From DASQPA01 sp963756455 (GTDB taxonomy: Bacteria; Acidobacteriota; Thermoanaerobaculia; Multivoradales; UBA5704): a stretch of 64,000 bases of DNA. The position numbers were made by a program, and so were the translations under genes. Positions 1 to 8,497 of the stretch are shown here, piece after piece; the first letter of the stretch is position 1, and every line of letters begins with the position of its first letter. The DNA lies in assembly GCA_963756455.1 (NCBI GenBank), contig CAVWNC010000003.1, positions 310,001-374,000 of the forward strand, given 5' to 3'. The notes under the pieces were generated by a model. It saw only the letters and a list, made by a program, of their open reading frames with translations. It was not told the origin of the DNA and did no database searches.

Positions 1-2
1 CC

Positions 3-434
3 TTTAGGGTGCCTTTCGGCGACTGGCTGCTCCCCGGCCTGGGGGTCCTCTCCTGCCTCTTCCTCATGTTCTACCTGCCGCCCGCCTCCTGGTGGCGGTT
101 CATCGGCTGGCTGGTCCTCGGGCTCTCGATCTACACCGCCTACGGCTACACCCGGAGCACGATCGGCCAGGCGCAGGGCCGGCCCTCGCGGACTCCGCTG
201 GCGCTCAAGCTCGCCTCGGTCGGCTTCCTGTCGACGGCGGTGGGGCTCTTCGTCATCCCTCACGACGCCGGGCTCTTCACCCTCTTCCGGCAGGCGGCGG
301 ACACCACGGTCCCCGAGCACGCCCGGGCGCTCTTCGGCCTCTCCCTCATCGGGATCGGCCTCGTCTTCGGGATTGCCGGCTCGATGGTGGGGGCCAAGCG
401 GGGCCAGGCAGGAATGGGAGGGGCGGCGCGGTAA
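3..434 (+). CDS. Amino-acid permease (APC superfamily), C-terminal fragment
   Basis: The gene enters from the left edge in an open frame, so only the last ~144 residues are present; the GTG at 9 is probably internal. The sequence shows about three hydrophobic segments. The first is followed by the patterns LPPASWWRFIGWL and YTAYGYTRST, which match the end of cationic amino-acid transporters of the YfnA/CAT type (usually a WxRF segment and a YGxxxS motif before the last helices). The likely role is proton-coupled uptake of amino acids across the inner membrane. The tail is short and Gly/Ala-rich. Substrate cannot be told from this fragment. Family membership is moderately sure because the conserved N-terminal helices lie outside the window. 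Confidence 0.6.
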   Translation, partial: FRVPFGDWLLPGLGVLSCLFLMFYLPPASWWRFIGWLVLGLSIYTAYGYTRSTIGQAQGRPSRTPLALKLASVGFLSTAVGLFVIPHDAGLFTLFRQAADTTVPEHARALFGLSLIGIGLVFGIAGSMVGAKRGQAGMGGAAR

Positions 435-449
435 GGAGAGGCGGGCATA

Positions 450-854
450 ATGCCCACCGCCCCGCGGTTCTCGTTTCTTATGAGGCGTCGCCTGATCGCC
501 CCCGTGGTGCTGTTCGCCCTGATCGCCGGTCTGGCGGCGGGGCCGCACCCCTGCCATGCCACGGAGACGCGGCGGGCGATGCCTTCCATGGCCCACTGCA
601 TGGCGGGTCGACAAGGAGTATCTGGAGCCGGGGAAGCCGGAGCCGTCCTTCACGCCCCTCCCCGCGGTTGCTGCGGCTTGCCCGGGAACAGCCCGGCGGA
701 TACGACGCAGTGCGAGCGGACCTGCAGCCTCCTCGCCGTCCTCGATCGTGCGCCCGCGTTGCATCCCTCCGGCGCCGTCCACGCTCTCCCGGTGCCTGAC
801 CGGGAGCTCCGCCTCTCCCGCTTCACCCTGACCATCGACCACATCCCCCTCTAG
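450..854 (+). CDS. Small secreted Cys/His-rich hypothetical protein
   Basis: This is a 134-residue protein with a basic start and a hydrophobic stretch (about residues 11-31) that looks like a signal peptide. The mature part holds a PHPCHATE stretch, several Met and His residues, a CC pair and a C-x3-C pair. The composition suggests metal contact in the periplasm, which fits the Met/His-rich gene downstream, but I do not recognise a family. AAGGAG lies about 11 bases before the ATG at 450; an ATG at 480 is an alternative start that would still keep the signal peptide. The two inverted repeats just after the stop support a transcript end here. Confidence 0.5.
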   Translation: MPTAPRFSFLMRRRLIAPVVLFALIAGLAAGPHPCHATETRRAMPSMAHCMAGRQGVSGAGEAGAVLHAPPRGCCGLPGNSPADTTQCERTCSLLAVLDRAPALHPSGAVHALPVPDRELRLSRFTLTIDHIPL

Positions 855-901
855 CGCTTCCGTTTTTTGAAGCGGAATCGCCCCGGAATTCAAAATTCCG
901 G
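855..901 (+). terminator. Two consecutive inverted repeats after the Cys/His-rich gene
   Basis: CGCTTC pairs with GAAGCG across a T-rich loop, and CCGGAATT (883-890) pairs perfectly with AATTCCGG (894-901) across three bases. There is no long T tract after the second stem, so termination strength is uncertain. Confidence 0.4.
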
Positions 902-940
902 ATCTCAGGTGCGTTACCTGTACAACGGGGATGTAAGTCT

Positions 941-2295
941 ATGCGCGCAACTTCTACCGCCCTCCTCGGAGCGGCGCTGACCTTCTTCTCTCTCTCCCCC
1001 TCCCGGGCTTGGGCTCAAGATCCGAAGCCGGAGCCCGAGATGTCCGGCATGTCGGGTATGGAAGGCATGTCCGGGATGGAAAACATGCACGACATGCACG
1101 GCATGGCCATGCACGGTATGGCGACAATGCCGGCCTTCCTCGGTCCCTATGGGATGACCCGGGAGTCCTCCGGTACCTCCTGGCAGCCGGAGTCGACCCC
1201 TCACCATGGCTTCCACTTCAACGCCGGCCCCTGGCAGATGATGCTCCATGGGGGGGCGACCGTCGCCGCCGACCAGCAGGGGGGAAACGGGGGGACGACG
1301 ACGTCTTCAGCTCCAACATGCTGATGCTGATGGGGAGCCGCCAGGCCGGCCCCGGCCGCCTCGGGGTGCGGGTCATGCTTTCGGCCGAGCCCTGGACGAT
1401 CGGCACCCAGGGCTATCCGCTCCTCCTCCAGACCGGTGAGACGGCCGACGGCGTCCACCGCCTGATCGACCGCCAGCATCCGCACGACCTCTTCATGGAG
1501 ATCGCCGGCACCTACAGCCTGCCGCTCTCAGGGAAAGACTCGGTCTTCCTCTACGCCGGCCTCCCCGGCGAGCCGGCCCTGGGGCCCACCGCCTTTCCCC
1601 ACCGGCTCTCGGCGATGGACAACCCCGAGGCGCCGATCTCCCACCACTGGCTCGACTCGACCCACATCAGCTTCGGGGTGACGACTCTCGGCTGGGTGCA
1701 CGACCGGCTGAAGCTCGAAGGCTCGCTCTTCAACGGCCGCGAGCCCGACCAGAACCGCACCAACATCGAGACCGCGCCGCTCGACTCCTACTCCTTGCGC
1801 GCTTCCTACCAGCCGACCGCGGACTGGTCGCTCCAGGTGAGCTCGGGACATCTGCGCCAGCCCGAGCAGCTGGAGCCCGGCGTCGACACGAATCGCACCA
1901 CCGCCTCGGCGACCTGGAACCGGCCGGGAACGGAGGGGCGCAACTGGCAGACCACCTTCGCCTGGGGGCAGAACGCCAAATCCTCCGGCCACACCCTGGA
2001 CGCTCTCCTCGTCGAATCGGCCCTGAGCTTCGGCCCGACCGGCCGGCATACGGTCTTCGGCCGCGCCGAGCGGGTGCAGGAGGACGAGCTCATCGCGGAC
2101 GGCGAGCCGCTCGCGGGACGGATCTTCACCGTCAACAAGCTCTCCGCCGGCTATATCTACGATCTGTTGCAGCGGGACGGCGTCCGCTTCGGCCTCGGCG
2201 GGGTGGGGAGCGTCGCGCTCCTCCCCTCGCCGCTCGATCCGAGCTACGGCAAGAGCCCGTTCTCCTGGATGGTGTTTCTGCGGGCGAGGAACTGA
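941..2295 (+). CDS. Met/His-rich envelope protein, probably copper-linked, with apparent -1 frameshift
   Basis: The product begins with a signal peptide ending near AWA, then a region dense in Met, His and Gly (MSGMSGMEGMSGM, MHDMHGMAMHGMA) of the sort that binds Cu(I) or Ag(I). The rest, in the next frame, has repeated aromatic-ended strands and ends in a hydrophobic strand with near-terminal F, like an outer-membrane beta-barrel; it contains LIDRQHPHDLFMEIAGTY. The two parts are in different frames: the first stops at 1324, and the second is open through the switch. In the first frame the codons GGA AAC at 1283-1288 are preceded by G, forming a G GGA AAC heptamer, and a -1 shift there joins the halves without losing residues. 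The shift is either a missing base in a G6 run or true slippage. The function is inferred from composition only. Confidence 0.6.
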
Positions 2296-2319
2296 GGGCC
2301 GGCCGGAAAGTCGCTCCCG

Positions 2320-2709
2320 TCAGGCCAGGGTGGCGTCGCGCACCACCGCGGTGTCGGCATACTGGCGGAAGCGCACGATCCGGCCGTTCCGGACGTCGTA
2401 GACGTGAGCGAAGGCGGCGTTCGTGGATTTTCCCGTCGCCTTGAAGGTGCCGCGGTACTGTCCGAGGGCGACGATCGTCTCCCCCGCGTCCAGCCACTGC
2501 TCGACGTTCGCCTGCCAGTCGACCCACTCCACGCCGAAGCGGGCGAAGACTCCCCGGAGCACCGCGTCCGCCCCGACCTGCCGGCTGCCGCCGGGGAAAC
2601 CGGCGTTCTGAATCCACTCGATCTCCGGGTGGAGGATCTCGCGGACGGCGTCCAGATCCTTGCGGGCGAGGGCACGATACATCTTCTGGACGACGGCCAG
2701 GTTGTTCAT
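2320..2709 (-). CDS. SnoaL-like / nuclear transport factor 2 fold protein
   Basis: This 129-residue protein has the typical SnoaL-like pattern: an N-terminal helix with MYRALARKDLDAVREILHPE, then a WIQNAG strand, an ADAVLRGVFA helix, and C-terminal strands including GQYRGTF and RIVRFRQYADTAVV. Length and layout fit the NTF2-like superfamily, which contains isomerases, cyclases and many small-ligand-binding proteins of unknown role. No specific activity can be assigned. It is last in a minus-strand run after mntH and the universal stress protein, 22 bases after the latter, so it is probably co-transcribed and perhaps stress-related. Confidence 0.75.
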   Translation of the reverse strand: MNNLAVVQKMYRALARKDLDAVREILHPEIEWIQNAGFPGGSRQVGADAVLRGVFARFGVEWVDWQANVEQWLDAGETIVALGQYRGTFKATGKSTNAAFAHVYDVRNGRIVRFRQYADTAVVRDATLA

Positions 2710-2731
2710 GGCCGGAGCCTATCGCATCCCT

Positions 2732-3148
2732 TTACTTCGCCCGCAGCAGAAGGACGGGGACGTCGACGCTGTGCTGGACGCGAGTGGCGGTGACCCCGAG
2801 GAAGAGGTCGGCCCAGAAACGGTGCCCATGGGTGCTCATGGCGACCAGGTCGCACCCCTTCTCGCGCACCCAGCGGACGATCTCCTTGGCCGGCTCGCCA
2901 TAGGCGAGCTCGGTATGGACCGGGATGCCCTCCGCCTCGAACTCGGCGCGGATGCGGTCCAGATAGGCGGTGTCGTCCGCGATCTCGGGACTGATCGCGT
3001 CCGAGCCGAAGAGGTGGGCGGCCCAGCCGGTCGCCACGTGGAGGAGGACGATGCGGCCGCCGGTCAGCCGGGCGAGCGGCTTGACGTGCTCGATGATGGC
3101 GCGGTCCGTCCGCGAATTGTCGAGCGTCACGAGGATCGACTGGTACAT
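2732..3148 (-). CDS. Universal stress protein, UspA family
   Basis: The 138-residue single-domain protein starts MYQSILVTLDNS and ends VDVPVLLLRAK, the usual first and last strands of the Usp fold. The nucleotide-loop region reads STHGHRFWADLFLGVTATR. It keeps the first glycine and the LG turn but lacks the second glycine of the G-2x-G-9x-G(S/T) ATP-binding motif, so ATP binding is uncertain. GAGGGAAGAGG lies before the ATG. It starts 34 bases after the end of mntH, which suggests one operon linking manganese or iron uptake with a cytosolic stress response. Confidence 0.85.
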   Translation of the reverse strand: MYQSILVTLDNSRTDRAIIEHVKPLARLTGGRIVLLHVATGWAAHLFGSDAISPEIADDTAYLDRIRAEFEAEGIPVHTELAYGEPAKEIVRWVREKGCDLVAMSTHGHRFWADLFLGVTATRVQHSVDVPVLLLRAK

Positions 3149-3182
3149 GGCCTCTTCCCTCGCCGTCCGTCGGCGGACAGGG

Positions 3183-4580
3183 TCATCCGCCGATCATCTG
3201 CCAGGCTTCCTTGAGCGCATCGGGAAGTCCATAGAGATCCATCCCGGTGATGAGGAGCGCGCTCGCCCAGCCGGCGGTGACGAGGAACCAGCCGTTTTTC
3301 CACTTCCCCAGCCGGGCGCGCGAGGTGGTGAACCAGAGGAGGGGGAACATGGCGAACGGCAGCTGGAGCGCGAGCACCACCTGGCTTAAGGTGAGGAGGT
3401 CGGTGACGCTGCTGTCGCCCTTCAAGCCGATGACGAGCACCGCCGGCAGGATGGCGAGCGAGCGCGTGAGGAGCCGGCGGACCCAGGGCGACAGCTGCCA
3501 GTGCATGAAGCCTTCCATGACCACCTGGCCGGCGAGGGTGCCGGTGATCGTGCTGCTCTGGCCGCTCGCCAAGAGCGCCACGGCGAAGAGAGCGCTCGCC
3601 GCGAACGTCCCCAGAAGCGGCGCGAGCGTCAGGTAGGCGATCCGGATCCAGTCGCTCTTGCCGGAGAATCCCACCACCTGCCCGCCGGGGAGGATCACCT
3701 GGCTCTTGCCGTAGAAGACCATCGCAGCCAAGACCAGGATGGCCGCGTTGACGAAAAACGCCACGGTGAGCGCCACCGTCGAGTCGATGGTGTTGAAGCG
3801 GATAGCCTTCTTGACCGAGGCCTCGTCCTTCTGCAGCTTGCGGCTCTGGACCAAAGCCGAATGCAGGTAGAGGTTGTGGGGCATGACGGTGGCGCCGATG
3901 ATTCCGATCGCGACATAGAGCATACCCTTCTGCCGGAATCCTGGGGAGAGGAAAGAATGCCCCATCTCCAGGAAACTCGGGTGGGTCACCGGCAGGACGA
4001 AGATCTCGACGAAATAGCAGACCCCGATCGTCGCCACGAGCAGAAAGATGACGGCCTCGATGGTCCGCATGCCGACCCGCTGGAGGCCGAGGAGAAGGAG
4101 GACGTCGAGGCCGGTGATGAGGACGGCCCAGAGGAGGGGGATGTGGAAGAGGAGGTTGAGCGCCACCGCGCTCCCCAGCACCTCCGCCAGGTCGCAGGCG
4201 CCGATCGCCGCCTCGGTCAGGAGCCAGTTCGGCCACCGGGTCCAGCCGGGCAGCCAGTCGCGGGAGCACTGCGCGAGATCCTTGCCGGTGACGACCCCCA
4301 GCCGCGCGGCGATGACCTGAAGGACGATCGCCATGCCGCTCGCCACGGCGACCACCCAGAGCAGCCCATACTTGAACTGCGCCCCCGCCTGCAGATCGGT
4401 CCCCCAGTTGCCGGGATCCATATAGCCGACGCTGACGAGAAGCGCCGGCCCGACGAAAGCCCGCCACTGCCGCCAGAACCCCTCCCCGTGATGGGGCACC
4501 GCCACCGTCGAATGCATCCCCTCCAGGGAGCGGTGGCCCACGGGTTGGGGTTCGGGGAGGTTCATGCGGTTCCTGGCCAT
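3183..4580 (-). CDS. mntH: Nramp-type divalent metal (Mn/Fe) transporter MntH
   Basis: The protein has 465 residues and about 11 hydrophobic segments. It carries both Nramp signatures: SVGYMDPGNWGTDL in the first helix (the DPGN metal-binding turn) and GATVMPHNLYLHS in the sixth (the MPH motif). It should drive proton-coupled Mn(II)/Fe(II) uptake through the inner membrane. The frame is open upstream to 5180, but that part overlaps the divergent transporter and has no Nramp character. I place the start at the ATG at 4580, preceded by GAAGAC; an ATG at 4565, with AGGA before it, is nearly as good. It is divergent from the SLC13 gene and leads a mntH-usp-SnoaL run. The shared intergenic region has a palindrome that may serve in metal control. 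Confidence 0.92.
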   Translation of the reverse strand: MARNRMNLPEPQPVGHRSLEGMHSTVAVPHHGEGFWRQWRAFVGPALLVSVGYMDPGNWGTDLQAGAQFKYGLLWVVAVASGMAIVLQVIAARLGVVTGKDLAQCSRDWLPGWTRWPNWLLTEAAIGACDLAEVLGSAVALNLLFHIPLLWAVLITGLDVLLLLGLQRVGMRTIEAVIFLLVATIGVCYFVEIFVLPVTHPSFLEMGHSFLSPGFRQKGMLYVAIGIIGATVMPHNLYLHSALVQSRKLQKDEASVKKAIRFNTIDSTVALTVAFFVNAAILVLAAMVFYGKSQVILPGGQVVGFSGKSDWIRIAYLTLAPLLGTFAASALFAVALLASGQSSTITGTLAGQVVMEGFMHWQLSPWVRRLLTRSLAILPAVLVIGLKGDSSVTDLLTLSQVVLALQLPFAMFPLLWFTTSRARLGKWKNGWFLVTAGWASALLITGMDLYGLPDALKEAWQMIGG

Positions 4581-4632
4581 GTCTTCGATCGCTTCGCCTG
4601 GCGTCTTTAGGCTTGCTTTAAGGGCACGCCGA

Positions 4633-4649
4633 TTTTGAGTACTCGAAAA
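4633..4649. promoter_or_regulatory. Palindrome in the mntH / SLC13 divergent intergenic region
   Basis: GAGTACTC (centre 4640/4641) is flanked by TTTT on the left and GAAAA on the right, giving a near-perfect 16-17 base dyad midway between the two divergent start codons. A TTTAGGCTTGCTTTAA stretch, vaguely like a DtxR/MntR half-site pair, lies just on the mntH side. A regulator site is plausible but not shown. Confidence 0.35.
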
Positions 4650-4671
4650 GTGTAGGCGATAGAAGTCGAAA

Positions 4672-4699
4672 TTGGAAGGGGAGGCCTGGGTTATATGAT
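4672..4699 (+). promoter_or_regulatory. Candidate sigma-70 promoter of the SLC13 gene
   Basis: TTGGAA (4672-4677), a 16-base spacer, then TATGAT (4694-4699). The predicted transcript start falls about 5 bases before the ATG at 4711, so the message would have almost no leader. Confidence 0.4.
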
Positions 4700-4710
4700 C
4701 CCCCTGGCCC

Positions 4711-6498
4711 ATGGACCACCTCATCCTCACCTTCCTGATCCTCGGCATCTCGATCGCCCTCTTCCTCTCCGAGAAGCTGCGCCCCGACCTGGTGGCGCTC
4801 CTCGTGCTCGTCGCCCTGGGGACGACGGGGGTGCTCACGGCGGACGAGGCGTTTTCGGGGTTCAGCCGGTCGGCGGTCATCACCATTCTCGCGATCTTCA
4901 TTCTGGCCATGGGGCTCGAACGGACGGGGGTCACCCAGAAGGTGGGGAGCCTCCTCATCCGGGTGGCCGGGCCGCGGGAGGGGCGGCTGGTCGTCGCCGT
5001 CATGGTGGCGGGAGCGTTTCTGTCGCTCTTCATGAACAACATCGCCGCCGCCTCGGTTCTGCTGCCGGCAGTCTCAGGGGCGGCCCGGCGATCGGGGGTC
5101 GCTCCGGCCCGGCTTCTCATGCCGCTCGCCTTCGGCACCATCCTGGGGGGGATGGCGACCCTCTTCACCACCACCAACATCGTCGTCAGCAGCCTTTTGC
5201 GCGACCATGGCCAGCCGGGCTACCGGATCTTCGACTTCGTTCCGGTCGGCCTGCCGATCGTCGCGGTGGGGATCTTCTATATGGCCTTCTGGGGGCGACT
5301 AAAGCTGCCGGCCCAGTCGCCGGCCGAGAAGCTCGCCGATCTCGAACGGAAGGAGAACGACCTCGCCGCCGTCTACCACCTGGGCGAGCGGGTCCGGCGG
5401 GCCGGGGTGCCGGCGAGCTCGCCGTTCCTCGGCAAGACCCTGGAGGGGAGCGGTCTCCGCGAAAGTTACGGCCTCTCCGTCCTCGCCATCGAGCGGGACG
5501 GCCGGATGATCCCGGCGCCGCCGCCGGACAGCGTCATCGAGGAGGAGGACATCCTTTTCTTGAACGGCGAGCCGCGCGGCCCGAAAGGTGAGCTCGAGGT
5601 GCTGCCGGCGGTAGACTTCAAGGAGAGCGAGATCGAGTCGGCGGCGGTCGGCATCTTCGAGGCCGTCCTCTCGCCGCGCTCGCGGCTCATCGGCCAGACG
5701 CTGCGCGACTCCCACTTCCGCGACCGCTACGGGATGACCGTCATCGCCATCTGGCGCGCCGGCACTCCCCTCCGCCGCGGCCTCTCCGAGCTGCCGCTGG
5801 AGCTCGGCGACGGCCTCCTCCTCCAAGGCGACCGCGCCCGGATCTCCCGGCTGCGGAGCGATCTCGACCTCATCCTCCTGGGCGGCGACGAGGAGGCCCC
5901 CCTTCCCACCGGCAAGAGCTGGCTGGCCTTGGGGATCATGCTCGTCACCTTGGGAATCGCGGCCGCGGGCCTCCTGCCGGTGGGCGAGGTGATGCTCGGC
6001 GGGGCGCTCGCCATGGTCCTCTCCGGCGTCCTCAACATGGACCAGGCCTACCAGGCGATCGAGTGGAAGAGCATCTTCCTCGTCGCGGGCATGCTCCCCA
6101 TGGGCATCGCGATGACGAAGACCGGCGCCGCGGCGCTCCTCACCCGCTGGCTGATCTCGCTGCTGGGAGGCGCCGGCCACACCGCTCTCTTAGCCGGCCT
6201 CGTCCTCTTAGCCGCCCTCCTGACCCAGGCGATGAACGGCGCCGCGGTCGCCGCGGTCCTGGCGCCGGTCGCGATTCAGACCGCCCAGCAGGTGGGCACC
6301 AATCCGCGCGCCATGGCGATGGGAGTGGCGCTCGCCACCTCGCTCGCCTTCCTCACCCCCCTTGGGCACCCGGTGAACGTCCTCGTCATGGGTCCGGGCG
6401 GCTACAGCTTCCGCGACTACCTGAAGGTCGGCCTGCCCCTCTTCCTCCTCGCCGGGGTGCTCATCGTGGTGCTCGTGCCGCTCTTTTGGGGGCTGTAG
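4711..6498 (+). CDS. SLC13/DASS-type anion permease with paired TrkA-C domains
   Basis: This 595-residue inner-membrane protein belongs to the sodium- or proton-coupled dicarboxylate/sulfate transporter group. About six N-terminal hydrophobic segments include an FMNNIAAASVLLP loop like the conserved SNT-type substrate loop. Residues ~215-400 form two soluble TrkA-C/RCK-C-like domains with the repeated pattern GKTLxxSxxRxxYGxxVxAIxR (EGSGLRESYGLSVLAIERDG, then RDSHFRDRYGMTVIAIWRAG). The C-terminal half repeats the membrane unit and contains TQAMNGAAVAAVLAP. Such proteins transport sulfate, dicarboxylates or similar anions; the substrate here is unknown. It stands alone, divergent from mntH. 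Confidence 0.88.
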   Translation: MDHLILTFLILGISIALFLSEKLRPDLVALLVLVALGTTGVLTADEAFSGFSRSAVITILAIFILAMGLERTGVTQKVGSLLIRVAGPREGRLVVAVMVAGAFLSLFMNNIAAASVLLPAVSGAARRSGVAPARLLMPLAFGTILGGMATLFTTTNIVVSSLLRDHGQPGYRIFDFVPVGLPIVAVGIFYMAFWGRLKLPAQSPAEKLADLERKENDLAAVYHLGERVRRAGVPASSPFLGKTLEGSGLRESYGLSVLAIERDGRMIPAPPPDSVIEEEDILFLNGEPRGPKGELEVLPAVDFKESEIESAAVGIFEAVLSPRSRLIGQTLRDSHFRDRYGMTVIAIWRAGTPLRRGLSELPLELGDGLLLQGDRARISRLRSDLDLILLGGDEEAPLPTGKSWLALGIMLVTLGIAAAGLLPVGEVMLGGALAMVLSGVLNMDQAYQAIEWKSIFLVAGMLPMGIAMTKTGAAALLTRWLISLLGGAGHTALLAGLVLLAALLTQAMNGAAVAAVLAPVAIQTAQQVGTNPRAMAMGVALATSLAFLTPLGHPVNVLVMGPGGYSFRDYLKVGLPLFLLAGVLIVVLVPLFWGL

Positions 6499-6510
6499 TT
6501 GGGCTGAAAG

Positions 6511-6846
6511 GCTCTCGGGTTCCTGCTCAAGGCCTTCGGATCGGCGCCCGAGACCCCCCGGGATGGCCGCCAAAAGGCCGCGGATTCCCGCCAAAAGGCC
6601 TTGAAGTTTCGCCGGAAGGCCTTGGAGTTCCGACAGAGAGCCTCCAAATTCAATTCGAGACCTTGAGATTCAATTCGAGACCCTCGGGATGAAACTCCAG
6701 GGTCTCGGGATTGAATTCGAGACCTCCAAAATTAAACCAGAGAGCCTCCGTACGCAATTCGAGGGCCTTGAAATTGAATTCCAGACGCTCAAGACCGAAT
6801 TGGAGGTGCTTGGGAGCGAATTGGAGGCGTTTTGGGGTACTGTCCA
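6511..6846. repeat. Degenerate 21-bp tandem repeat array 1
   Basis: About 15 consecutive units of close to 21 bases can be cut by eye, with a loose consensus of GCCT, a purine-rich core, then AATTCGAGA. Examples are units ending ATTCAATTCGAGA near 6660 and 6680 and GAATTGGAGG near 6807-6830. Read as protein on either strand they give 7-residue periodicity (LEFNPET, LEFHPEG, LELNLKV on the minus strand), but neither strand offers a credible gene: no good ribosome site, and the ORFs are short. Similar arrays lie at 11160-11570 and 53188-53505. The stretch fills the gap before the secreted helical protein at 6930. Confidence 0.75.
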
Positions 6847-6929
6847 AGTTCAGACCCAACGGTCACCCTCTCTGGCAGCGACCTTGCTTCAACGAGCCAG
6901 CAGCACCTGCATGGGAGGGAGGAACCGAG

Positions 6930-8255
6930 ATGAGACGTAGACGTTTCGCGGCGCGGGTCTCCGTGCTTCTGTGGCTTCTTCTCCTGGCCGCGCCGGCCTT
7001 CGCCGCCGCCCAAGAAGCCATCGGCGTAACCTGCAAGGAGGCGCTCCCGGAGGATTCCCCGGCGAAGCGCCTGGCGCGGTGCAATGGGGGTTTTGGCGAC
7101 GCGAAGCGGCTTGCACGGATCTATGAGCAGAAGCTCGGCCTGCCTGCGGAGGTCGCGCGTGGCCTGGCCGAGGCCGTGAGAAGCGACGCGGCGATCGAAG
7201 AATTCGAGCACGCGATCGATTTCAGCCCCGAGCCGGTCCAAAAGGTTGAATCCCAATTCATCGAATTGTTGGATCGAGCGCCCGAAAACCCCGCGGTGCT
7301 CGACGAGATCCAGCAATTCTATCTACGCTGGGAGGACCAGCTGGATTCCCCAGCGGCGCACCTTTTAGACCGGGTGGAGAAAGCGCCCGACCCGATCGGC
7401 CTGGCCCTGCGGCTCGTCGGACCGGACACCCGCACCGAGCACCCGCTCCTCACCAACTTTCTCCTCGCGGCCCTGGCGGTCCGGCCGAACCAACCGGTCC
7501 TCTGGGAGAGGGCGGCCCGGCTCGTCCGCAACGCGGGTTGGAAGGCCGCGTTCTTCGAGCAAGCCTACCGCGTCTACTGGATTCCCCGCGCGGCCGCACC
7601 GCGACCGGAAGACGTGTCCGTGGCCCTTCTCCTCGCCGCGGAATGGCTCCAGTCGGAGCTCGACAACGGGCTGGCCGAAGAGGCCACGCGGACCTTCCAC
7701 TCCCTCCCCGCTATCCTACGTGAGCCGCTCGCCGCGGGGAGGACGTTGCAAGTCAAAACCGAAGTGGAAGGCCTATTATTGGATTCGACGGTCGAGAACC
7801 TCCAACTCCGCCTGGCCGCCGGCTGTCTGCTGGCGGGGGACGCGACGACCGCCAACGACCTGCTGGCGAGCGCCACCCGCTTCCCCAGTCGGCAGAAGGC
7901 TCTGGCGCGGCTCCTGGAACGCTTCCTTCACCCCCTGCCGGCAGATGCGTATGCGCTCCTTGCCGCCGTCCGCCTCCCGCAGGGAGGAGCTCTCGATCTC
8001 GCCATCGCCCGCTTCGCCGAGCGCGAGGGCTATCCCGTCTGGTCCTCCCATGCCCTCCAGCTTCTGCTCGCCCAGCAGCTTTCCTGGCACCTGAACCTCT
8101 GGCAGCCTGCGCGCGGCGTCCCGGACTCCGTCGCGGCCCAGGCGCACCGACTGGCGAAGGACTTCCTCGGGCTCTATCAAGCGCTTGGGGTGGAGATGCG
8201 GGTCCAAACGGATGCGGCGCGCCTTGCTCCCAAGGGTCCGCGCATCGGCGGCTAG
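6930..8255 (+). CDS. Secreted alpha-helical hypothetical protein
   Basis: The 441-residue product has a clear signal peptide (RRRR, a Leu/Ala-rich core, then AFAAAQ). The mature part is mostly alpha-helical with regular Leu/Ala spacing (EFEHAIDFSPEP, LLDRAPENPAVLDEIQQFYLRWE, VALLLAAEWLQSEL), as in TPR-like or other helical-repeat scaffolds; I cannot assign a named family. It is probably periplasmic or exported, with a protein-binding role at best guessed. The start is fixed by a strong GGAGGGAGG about 8 bases before the ATG; the frame is open upstream into the 21-bp repeat array but has no ribosome site there. Confidence 0.75.
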   Translation: MRRRRFAARVSVLLWLLLLAAPAFAAAQEAIGVTCKEALPEDSPAKRLARCNGGFGDAKRLARIYEQKLGLPAEVARGLAEAVRSDAAIEEFEHAIDFSPEPVQKVESQFIELLDRAPENPAVLDEIQQFYLRWEDQLDSPAAHLLDRVEKAPDPIGLALRLVGPDTRTEHPLLTNFLLAALAVRPNQPVLWERAARLVRNAGWKAAFFEQAYRVYWIPRAAAPRPEDVSVALLLAAEWLQSELDNGLAEEATRTFHSLPAILREPLAAGRTLQVKTEVEGLLLDSTVENLQLRLAAGCLLAGDATTANDLLASATRFPSRQKALARLLERFLHPLPADAYALLAAVRLPQGGALDLAIARFAEREGYPVWSSHALQLLLAQQLSWHLNLWQPARGVPDSVAAQAHRLAKDFLGLYQALGVEMRVQTDAARLAPKGPRIGG

Positions 8256-8497
8256 CGCATACAGACCGTTGTGCTTATATACGACATTCTCTCCAACGTT
8301 GACGCTGATCCTGAACTAGAATAGAGTGTTGGAAGTCAAACTGAGACAGAAAGATAGCTCTATGCGAGCCGCAGTAGGCTGATGCTCCGACCACCAGTAG
8401 GTGACGCTAAGGCATACAGCCGAACGATGAGCCGCTGTGGGTTACATAGGTTCGGCGACCTAGTCATAGTTGTACTTAACAAGGGTTTTGTGAATAC
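8256..8497. other. Lower-GC intergenic stretch
   Basis: This 242-base region is clearly richer in A and T than its left neighbour and has no convincing ORF, terminator or RNA gene. It seems to be the left part of a horizontally acquired segment that carries the next gene. Confidence 0.4.
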
